Assembly: GCA_045531235.1 (NCBI GenBank)
Contig: JAZSDQ010000100.1
Coordinates: 1-10,637 of the forward strand
Length of the DNA: 10,637 nucleotides
Source of the DNA: RGIG5579 sp045531235
GTDB lineage: Bacteria > Bacillota > Clostridia > Oscillospirales > SIG627
Direction of reading: 5' to 3'
Shown here: one piece after another, positions 5,701 through 10,637 of the stretch
Numbering within the stretch: position 1 is the stretch's first letter
Layout: every line of letters begins with the position of its first letter
Notes under the pieces: model-generated
Database searches by the model: none
What the model was told of the DNA's origin: nothing
The model's input: only the letters and a program-made list of their open reading frames with translations
Position numbers and translations under genes: made by a program

Positions 5701-6735
5701 ATGGACCGCAGCTTTGCAGAAAAAATCGTTTTATGGTTTCGGGAAAACGGAAGGATCCTGCCGTGGAGAGAAGGAAAAGACCCTTACCGCATTTGGATCT
5801 CGGAAATTATGCTTCAGCAGACGCGCATTGAAGCGGTGATCCCCTATTATCACCGTTTTTTGGAACGGCTCCCCTCTCCCGCCCACCTTGCCTCTTGTCC
5901 CGATGATGAATTGATGAAGCTTTGGGAGGGGCTTGGCTATTATTCCCGCGCGCGGAATCTGAAAAAGGCAGCCCTTGCCATCATGGAAAAATTTGACGGA
6001 AAAATGCCCCGAAAAGCCGAAGAGCTGCGCAGTCTTCCGGGCATCGGTGAATACACTGCCGGCGCCATTTCCTCCATTGCCTTCGGAGAAGCGGAGCCTG
6101 CCGTAGACGGCAACGTTCTTCGCGTGGTCACTCGCTATCTCGGTGACAGAAGCGACATTATGCAGGATAAAACGAAAAAGAAGATCACTTCCCTCTTAAA
6201 AGAAATTTACCCCGCGGGAAAAGATGCGGGACTTCTCACGGAAGGCATTATGGAAGTGGGCGAACGGATCTGCATCCCCAACGGTGTACCGCTGTGCGAG
6301 GCTTGTCCTCTGAAAAATGACTGTGTAGCAAAAAAAGAAAAGCTTTGGGACACCATTCCCGTAAAAAGCCCGAAAAAGGAACGGAAAATCGTCCCTATGA
6401 CCGTCTTCATTCTTTGCCACGGCGGAAAATACGCATTGCGGCAAAGGCCTGCCACGGGACTTCTGGCAAAGATGTGGGAATTTTACCATATTGACGGCAA
6501 AAACAATCAAAGTGATGCCATAGACGCTCTAAGAGCGATGGGATTTTCTCCCTTGGATATTCACTCTTGCGGCACGGCCAAGCACATTTTCTCGCATCTG
6601 GAATGGCACATGACAGGCTATTTTGTAAACGTGGAAAACGAAAACGGCGCCGAAACATGGAAAAGCGCCCATGAGATCCGAAACTTTGTTGCTCTGCCAA
6701 CGGCATTCCGCTATTTCAAAAGCAAATTAAAATAA
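5701..6735 (+). CDS. mutY: A/G-specific adenine glycosylase MutY
   Basis: This encodes 344 residues. MutY removes adenine mispaired with 8-oxoguanine in base excision repair. The N-terminal glycosylase domain has the catalytic Glu35 in WISEIMLQQT, a helix-hairpin-helix (about 110-128, LPGIGEYTAGA) and the catalytic Asp136 in PAVDGNVLRV. Four cysteines for the 4Fe-4S cluster are Cys191, 199, 202 and 208. Their spacing is C-x7-C-x2-C-x5-C, one residue longer in the first gap than in the E. coli enzyme. The C-terminal NUDIX-like 8-oxoG recognition domain (from about 230) contains the HIFSHLEWHM motif. The start at 5701 follows AAGGAG by 7 bases; the upstream ATG at 5668 falls in the promoter. 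It is monocistronic and ends at a terminator shared with the convergent phosphatase gene. Confidence 0.96.
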   Translation: MDRSFAEKIVLWFRENGRILPWREGKDPYRIWISEIMLQQTRIEAVIPYYHRFLERLPSPAHLASCPDDELMKLWEGLGYYSRARNLKKAALAIMEKFDGKMPRKAEELRSLPGIGEYTAGAISSIAFGEAEPAVDGNVLRVVTRYLGDRSDIMQDKTKKKITSLLKEIYPAGKDAGLLTEGIMEVGERICIPNGVPLCEACPLKNDCVAKKEKLWDTIPVKSPKKERKIVPMTVFILCHGGKYALRQRPATGLLAKMWEFYHIDGKNNQSDAIDALRAMGFSPLDIHSCGTAKHIFSHLEWHMTGYFVNVENENGAETWKSAHEIRNFVALPTAFRYFKSKLK

Positions 6736-6738
6736 GAG

Positions 6739-6773
6739 AAACGGAAACGCTTCCAAGGAAGGCGTTTCCGTTT
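6739..6773. terminator. Bidirectional terminator between mutY and the tyrosine phosphatase
   Basis: An 11-bp perfect stem AACGGAAACGC/GCGTTTCCGTT (6740-6750 with 6762-6772) has an inner TTCC/GGAA pairing in its loop. It is followed by Ts on the plus strand and by a T-rich, C-interrupted tract on the minus strand. It lies 4 bp from either stop codon. Confidence 0.85.
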
Positions 6774-6776
6774 TTG

Positions 6777-7229
6777 TCATTTTGTAAGAAGCTGTTTCAA
6801 AAGAGCCTCGCAGCCCATTTTTACATCCTCGTAGGTTTCTTCAAAATTGCCTGTGTACCAAGGATCGGAAATATCTCTGTCAAGCCCTGCATAGGAAAGG
6901 AGCGTGGTGACCTTGTGTCCGTTGTTGCCGATAAACGGCGCAAGATTTCTACGATTGTTCCGATCCATCACAATGAGCATATCCCACTCGTCGCACTCCT
7001 CGCGGGTGATGCGCTGAGCGTATTTTCCTGCGGTGGATATGCCAAGGCGTGAAAGCACCTGACGAGTACCGGGGTGCACTGGATTTCCCAGTTCCTCCGT
7101 GCTGGTGGCGCGGCTGATCACCTCAAAGCGATCGCTTACACCTTTTTTCTCTATCATATCGCGGAACAAAAACTCCGCCATGGTGCTGCGGCAAATATTT
7201 CCGTGGCAAATAAAAATAATTTTGGTCAT
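6777..7229 (-). CDS. Low-molecular-weight protein tyrosine phosphatase
   Basis: This encodes 150 residues, a full-length single-domain cytosolic enzyme that removes phosphate from tyrosine (in some relatives also from arginine). The active-site loop is at the N-terminus: C8-HGNIC-R14-S, the C-x5-R-S signature with Cys8 as nucleophile. The general acid is Asp122 in DPWYTGNFEETY near the C-terminus. The start at 7229 has GGAGG six bases upstream. A longer ATG at 7253 lies on the -10 box and is rejected. It is transcribed divergently from the (p)ppGpp synthetase and convergently with mutY. No kinase or exopolysaccharide gene is nearby, so the phosphoprotein target cannot be inferred. Confidence 0.94.
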   Translation of the reverse strand: MTKIIFICHGNICRSTMAEFLFRDMIEKKGVSDRFEVISRATSTEELGNPVHPGTRQVLSRLGISTAGKYAQRITREECDEWDMLIVMDRNNRRNLAPFIGNNGHKVTTLLSYAGLDRDISDPWYTGNFEETYEDVKMGCEALLKQLLTK

Positions 7230-7251
7230 AAAAAGCCTCCGTTTCAAGGGC

Positions 7252-7280
7252 ATTATAACACAAAACCGTCACAGAGTAAA
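7252..7280 (-). promoter_or_regulatory. Promoter of the tyrosine phosphatase gene
   Basis: On the minus strand TTTACT (7275-7280), a 17-bp spacer and a perfect TATAAT (7252-7257) preceded by TGT form an extended -10 promoter. It is back to back with the promoter at 7304-7332, leaving 23 bp between the two -35 boxes. Confidence 0.85.
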
Positions 7281-7303
7281 CCCCTGACGTCCTTGTTATA
7301 TCC

Positions 7304-7332
7304 TTGTAATTTTCAGTGCTTTGTGTTATCAT
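7304..7332 (+). promoter_or_regulatory. Promoter of the (p)ppGpp synthetase gene
   Basis: TTGTAA (7304-7309), a 17-bp spacer and TATCAT (7327-7332) preceded by TGT form a sigma-A-type site about 40 bp upstream of the start codon. Both -10 regions of this divergent pair share the string GTGTTAT. Confidence 0.72.
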
Positions 7333-7370
7333 TGATTTACGGATCCGTTCGAATTGGAAAGGATAAGATT

Positions 7371-8066
7371 ATGAATCCATACAATAGTCAAGAAAATCTC
7401 AATCGTATGCTGTTATCGGTGCTTCCGGAAAAGCAAATCACGCAATGGATCAAATCATACGCCGCCCCCTATAAAGAACTAATGGCATATTACAAATGTG
7501 CGATGATGGAAGTAGAGACCAAATTTCACGTTTTGAGCGAAGAACTGTCCTTAGAGTATGACCGCAACCCCATTGAAACCATAAAAACAAGACTGAAATC
7601 CGTGGAAAGCATCGGCGATAAAATGGCAAGATTAAATCAGCCTTTGACCGTAGACAATATCGAGCAAAACTTGAACGATGTCGCCGGCGTAAGAATCATT
7701 TGCGGCTTTCCCAGCGATATTTACACTCTCGCCAATGCTTTTTTAAGGCAGGACGATATTACTCTGGTGGAAAAAAAGGACTATATCGCCAATCCTAAGC
7801 CCAATGGGTACCGCAGTCTCCACCTCATCGTTGAGATCCCGATCTTTCTTCACGATGAAAAAAAGAGAATGAAAGTGGAAGTGCAGTTCCGAACAATCTC
7901 TATGGACTGGTGGGCAAGTCTGGAGCACAAAATCCGATATAAAAAAGACGTTCGGATCCCTGATGGTATTGTAGACGAATTAAAAGAGTGCGCCGAGGCT
8001 GCCGCCACGCTGGATAACCGAATGGAGTCCATCTCCCGTCGAATCTACGGTAAAGAAAAGAACTAA
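7371..8066 (+). CDS. Small alarmone synthetase (RelA/SpoT-domain GTP pyrophosphokinase)
   Basis: This encodes 231 residues. It transfers pyrophosphate from ATP to GTP or GDP to make (p)ppGpp, the stringent-response alarmone. It holds only the synthetase domain (about 50-195), without the HD hydrolase or the TGS and ACT domains of long Rel proteins, so it is of the RelQ/RelP (YjbM/YwaC) type. Visible motifs are YDRNPIE and then NDVAGVRII with Asp103. KDYIANPKPNGYRSLHL (136-152) follows, then VEVQFRTISMDWWASLEHK with catalytic Glu170. Charged helices at both ends fit the oligomerising class. AAAGGA lies about 7 bases ahead of the ATG. Without an HD domain the cell needs another enzyme to degrade the product. 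RelQ and RelP cannot be told apart with confidence here. Confidence 0.93.
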   Translation: MNPYNSQENLNRMLLSVLPEKQITQWIKSYAAPYKELMAYYKCAMMEVETKFHVLSEELSLEYDRNPIETIKTRLKSVESIGDKMARLNQPLTVDNIEQNLNDVAGVRIICGFPSDIYTLANAFLRQDDITLVEKKDYIANPKPNGYRSLHLIVEIPIFLHDEKKRMKVEVQFRTISMDWWASLEHKIRYKKDVRIPDGIVDELKECAEAAATLDNRMESISRRIYGKEKN

Positions 8067-8083
8067 AGTTTATTGAAACAAAG

Positions 8084-8118
8084 AAAGAAACCGTTTCCCA
8101 AATGGAAACGGTTTCTTT
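8084..8118. terminator. Bidirectional terminator between the alarmone synthetase and HAD phosphatase genes
   Basis: A perfect 15-bp stem (8084-8098 with 8104-8118, core GAAACCGTTTCC) closes a 5-base loop CAAAT. It ends in Ts on the plus strand and in a T-rich tract (CTTTGTTTC) on the minus strand. It lies between two convergent stop codons. Confidence 0.9.
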
Positions 8119-8123
8119 TTCAC

Positions 8124-8768
8124 TTAAATCAGTTTGTGAATCCAGTCATACAGCTCATCAGCATTATCGGCAAGATACTTGGCTCCTGCGGCTACAAGCT
8201 CCTCTTTGTCACGGAAGCCCCAGGTCATGGCAATGCAGGGGATCTTTGCATTGGCGGCGGTTTCCACATCCACCTCGGAGTCACCCACGTAGAGAACCTC
8301 GTTTTTATGAACACCAAGCTGCAAGATGGCTTCTTCCACAGAATCGGGAGAGGGCTTACGGCAGATTCCCTCTCTTTCCCCCACCGCAAATTGCACTTGG
8401 GGAAAATTCTTTTTGACAAGCTTCTTTAGCGCTGCGTCATGCTTATTGGAAATGACCGCCAAAGCGTAGCCTTCCTCGTGCAAGCGGTCAAGCAAAGAAA
8501 GGATCCCTTCGTACGGGCATGTTTTGTCCTCTGAGTGGATCCCGTAATATTCGCGGAAAATCGGCAGGATCTCATGGATAGCGTCCTTTTTATCCTCGGG
8601 AAGAGATAAGCTCAGAAGCCGACCGATACCGTTCCCCACAAAAGCGCGGATCTCTTCGGTGCTGCGGCGAGGGAAACCAAGCTTTTCCAAGGAATAATTG
8701 ACAGCATCGGCAAGATCGAATAAGGTATCAAGCAGGGTGCCGTCAAGATCAAAAAGTACCGCTTTCAT
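8124..8768 (-). CDS. HAD-family hydrolase, phosphoglycolate phosphatase-like
   Basis: This encodes 214 residues of the haloacid dehalogenase superfamily, subclass IA. All four HAD motifs are present: I, FDLDGTLLD with Asp7 and Asp9; II, VISNK with Ser107; III, Lys138 in RKPSPD; IV, VGDSEVDVETA with Asp163 and Asp167. An alpha-helical cap (about 15-80) lies between motifs I and II, as in Gph-type phosphatases. The final TWGFRDKEELVAAGA segment is common in phosphoglycolate phosphatase relatives, but HAD specificity cannot be read from sequence, so a general sugar- or nucleotide-phosphate phosphatase is equally possible. GAGG sits about 8 bases before the ATG. It is monocistronic, divergent from the two-component system. 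Confidence 0.9.
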   Translation of the reverse strand: MKAVLFDLDGTLLDTLFDLADAVNYSLEKLGFPRRSTEEIRAFVGNGIGRLLSLSLPEDKKDAIHEILPIFREYYGIHSEDKTCPYEGILSLLDRLHEEGYALAVISNKHDAALKKLVKKNFPQVQFAVGEREGICRKPSPDSVEEAILQLGVHKNEVLYVGDSEVDVETAANAKIPCIAMTWGFRDKEELVAAGAKYLADNADELYDWIHKLI

Positions 8769-8798
8769 TTCTGTACCTCATTTTCATTCAATGAACAG

Positions 8799-8827
8799 AT
8801 TTTAGCAAAAAATGAAAAAATAGGCAA
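8799..8827 (-). promoter_or_regulatory. Promoter of the HAD phosphatase gene
   Basis: On the minus strand TTGCCT (8822-8827), a 17-bp spacer and TAAAAT (8799-8804) preceded by TGC form an extended -10 promoter about 30 bp upstream of the start codon. Confidence 0.78.
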
Positions 8828-8831
8828 GTTT

Positions 8832-8873
8832 TTTACCGAAGTTTACATTCTGTTTATATTGATTCGTTACAAT
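8832..8873 (+). promoter_or_regulatory. Promoter region of the two-component operon with PhoB/OmpR-box-like repeats
   Basis: Three related hexamers TTTACC (8832-8837), TTTACA (8842-8847) and TTTATA (8853-8858) recur at 10- and 11-bp steps, the pitch used by OmpR/PhoB-family regulators. A TACAAT -10 (8868-8873) follows without a good -35 at 17 bp and without the TGn seen at the other promoters here. This fits an activator-dependent, possibly autoregulated promoter. An alternative is a plain promoter using TTTACC and TATATT (8855-8860) with a 17-bp spacer. Confidence 0.5.
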
Positions 8874-8903
8874 GGAACAAATTAAGATACCATGGAGGCA
8901 GAT

Positions 8904-9581
8904 ATGTTTCAGATCTTGGTAGTAGAAGACGATCCCCACACCAGACTTTTATTTTGCAAAATTTTAGAGCAAAACGGCTATTCCCCCATTCCCGCCAAAG
9001 ACGGAATAGACGCTTTGGAGAAGATGGACCACGAGCACGTGGACCTTGTGCTTCTTGATGTAATGATGCCCCGTATGGATGGTCTTGAGTTTTCCCGTAC
9101 CCTTCGCGAAACCGATTGCAATATTCCCATTCTGATGATCACCGCCAAGGAAGGAAGAATGGATAAGCGGGAAGGCTTTCTTGCAGGTACGGACGACTAT
9201 ATGACAAAGCCTGTAGACGAAGAAGAAATGCTTCTTCGCGTAGCAGCCCTTCTTCGCAGAAGCCGCATCAATGCATCCCGAAAAATTGAAGTGGGAAGCA
9301 CGGTTCTGGATTTTGATTCCCTCTCCGTAACCACTCCCGATGGTACTGAATTTCTTCCACAAAAAGAATTCCTTGTGCTTTTCAAACTCCTTTCCTATAC
9401 AGGCAAGATCTTCACCCGCAGAGCTTTGATGGATGAGATCTGGAGTATGGATTCAGAAAGCGACGAAAGAACGGTAGACGTACATATTCACAGGCTCCGC
9501 GACCGTTTTGAAAACAACCCCGACTTTGAGATCACCACGATTCGCGGACTTGGCTACAAGGCGGTAAAGAAAAATGGCTAA
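8904..9581 (+). CDS. OmpR/PhoB-family response regulator
   Basis: This encodes 225 residues. The receiver domain (about 1-115) has the acidic pocket E8-D9-D10, phospho-acceptor Asp52 in LLDVMMPRMDG, Thr80 and Lys102 in DDYMTKPVD. The winged-helix DNA-binding domain (about 127-223) ends in the usual ERTVDVHIHRLRDRF recognition helix and the TIRGLGYKA hairpin. The start at 8904 is chosen because GGAGG (8894-8898) lies 5 bases upstream. An ATG at 8892 overlaps that site, has no ribosome binding site of its own and would only add MEAD. Its stop codon overlaps the kinase start by 8 bp, implying coupled translation. The regulon and signal are unknown, and the repeats upstream suggest it may control its own operon. 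Confidence 0.95.
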   Translation: MFQILVVEDDPHTRLLFCKILEQNGYSPIPAKDGIDALEKMDHEHVDLVLLDVMMPRMDGLEFSRTLRETDCNIPILMITAKEGRMDKREGFLAGTDDYMTKPVDEEEMLLRVAALLRRSRINASRKIEVGSTVLDFDSLSVTTPDGTEFLPQKEFLVLFKLLSYTGKIFTRRALMDEIWSMDSESDERTVDVHIHRLRDRFENNPDFEITTIRGLGYKAVKKNG

Positions 9582-10632
9582 AATTCACAAACCTTACCGA
9601 ATCCGAAACTTGATCAATCTTTTGACGGTGGCAGTGATGCTGTCCTCCGGCTTTCTTACGGCAATGTGCTTTGCCATTCTCCGCGCCGCAAGACTTTTGC
9701 CCACAGCGTTTTTTGCGACGGTATGGATGCCGCTGATCGTCATTATCGTTGCCAATATTCTTTCCTCGGTATTTCAGATGGTCTTCGTGCCGAAAATCAT
9801 TCGCCCCGTGGAAAATCTCATCGAAGCAACGGAAAAGGTGGCAAAGGGCGATTTTTCCGTGAGAATTCCCACGGAAAAAGTCAGCGGTGAAATGCTGGAA
9901 TTGGTAAACAGCTTTAACGCTATGACGGTAGAGCTTGGCAGTATTGAAATCTTCCGCAACGATTTTATCCGCAATTTTTCCCACGAATTCAAAACGCCCA
10001 TCGTTTCCATGAAGGGCTTTGCCAAGCAATTAAAAAATCCCAAGCTTTCCGAGGAAGAGCGAAATCAGTACTGCGATATCATCATCTCCGAATCGGAAAG
10101 ACTGACCAATATGGCTTCTAATATCCTCCTTCTTTCCAAATACGAAAATCAGGAGATCGTCACCGATAAAAAGCCTTACCGTCTGGATGAACAGCTACAG
10201 GATTCCATTTTACTTTTGGAAAAAGAATGGACGGAAAAGGAACTGGAACTGGAAATTGATCTACCGCCCATTACCGTGGAACAAAATGCCGATATGCTGG
10301 GCCACGTCTGGACAAATCTCATTGCCAACGCAGTAAAATTCACCCCCAAGGGCGGTAAAATCGGAATCCATGCCAAGGCAAACAACGAAAGCGTTGCCGT
10401 TACCGTTCGGGACAGCGGCATTGGCATGACAAAAGAGCAAATGGAGCATATTTTCGACAAATACTATCAGGCAGATTCTTCCCGTGGAGAAAAAGGCAAC
10501 GGACTGGGCCTTTGTATCGCAAAAAGAGTATGTACACTTTGCGGCGGATCCCTTTCCGTGCGAAGCGAAGTGGGGCAAGGCTCCGTTTTCACCGTGATCC
10601 TTCCAAAACAGCAAAAGAAAAACAGCGTTTAA
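9574..10632 (+). CDS. HAMP-domain sensor histidine kinase, partner of the adjacent regulator
   Basis: This encodes 352 residues and is complete. Two transmembrane segments (about 14-36 and 47-71) are joined by only about ten residues, so there is almost no extracytoplasmic sensor domain. A HAMP linker follows (about 72-125, with IIRPVENLIEATEKVAKGDF). The HisKA domain carries the phosphorylated His137 in FSHEFKTP. The HATPase domain has the N box around Asn252 (NLIANAVKFTP), the G1 box DSGIG (280-284), an F-box-like IFDKYYQAD and the G2 box GNGLGL (308-313). All catalytic boxes are intact. It overlaps the regulator gene by 8 bp (ATGGCTAA), so the two are co-expressed. The class includes envelope-stress and intramembrane-sensing kinases, but I cannot name the signal. 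Confidence 0.95.
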   Translation: MAKIHKPYRIRNLINLLTVAVMLSSGFLTAMCFAILRAARLLPTAFFATVWMPLIVIIVANILSSVFQMVFVPKIIRPVENLIEATEKVAKGDFSVRIPTEKVSGEMLELVNSFNAMTVELGSIEIFRNDFIRNFSHEFKTPIVSMKGFAKQLKNPKLSEEERNQYCDIIISESERLTNMASNILLLSKYENQEIVTDKKPYRLDEQLQDSILLLEKEWTEKELELEIDLPPITVEQNADMLGHVWTNLIANAVKFTPKGGKIGIHAKANNESVAVTVRDSGIGMTKEQMEHIFDKYYQADSSRGEKGNGLGLCIAKRVCTLCGGSLSVRSEVGQGSVFTVILPKQQKKNSV

Positions 10633-10637
10633 AAACG

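Noticed and set aside
8964..9385. Minus-strand open frames inside the response regulator gene
   Set aside because: They lie within a clear receiver/winged-helix gene and show no ribosome binding site or domain.

Overview
The window looks like a chromosomal stretch of a Bacillota (Clostridia-like) bacterium, probably an anaerobe. The protein families are Gram-positive in type (single-domain small alarmone synthetase, low-molecular-weight tyrosine phosphatase, OmpR-family two-component system). The tRNA encodes its own CCA end, ribosome binding sites are strong GGAGG-like sequences, and intergenic DNA is AT-rich with sigma-A-like promoters that nearly all carry an extended -10 (TGn). Genus-level placement is not possible from this sequence alone.

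Layout. (1) 1-140: right end of an IS3-family insertion sequence (transposase C-terminus plus terminal inverted repeat), which appears to have landed inside a terminator hairpin. (2) 160-825, minus: a membrane-anchored protein with a possible PrcB-like C-terminal domain. (3) 922-5161, minus: three tandem paralogues (446, 452 and 453 aa) of the neutral/alkaline ceramidase N-terminal family. They have no signal peptide, and the usual nucleophile motif is altered in all three. The first gene in transcription order (3800-5161) has its own promoter-like site and terminator. The other two form a second transcription unit (2276-3634, then 922-2262) behind a copy of the same leader. (4) 5357-5443, plus: tRNA-Leu(CAA) and its terminator, followed by a GC-rich palindromic element and a 58-bp second copy of the tRNA 3' end plus terminator. 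(5) 5701-6735, plus: mutY. (6) 6777-7229, minus: low-molecular-weight protein tyrosine phosphatase, divergent from (7) 7371-8066, plus: (p)ppGpp synthetase. (8) 8124-8768, minus: HAD phosphatase of the phosphoglycolate phosphatase type. (9) 8904-10632, plus: a response regulator/histidine kinase pair with overlapping reading frames.

The right half is ordinary housekeeping and signalling content arranged as convergent pairs sharing bidirectional terminators and divergent pairs with back-to-back promoters. The unusual parts are the triplicated ceramidase-like genes with their duplicated leader, the duplicated tRNA tail around a structured GC-rich element, and the insertion sequence in a terminator. 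I do not see a defence system, CRISPR array, prophage or biosynthetic cluster.
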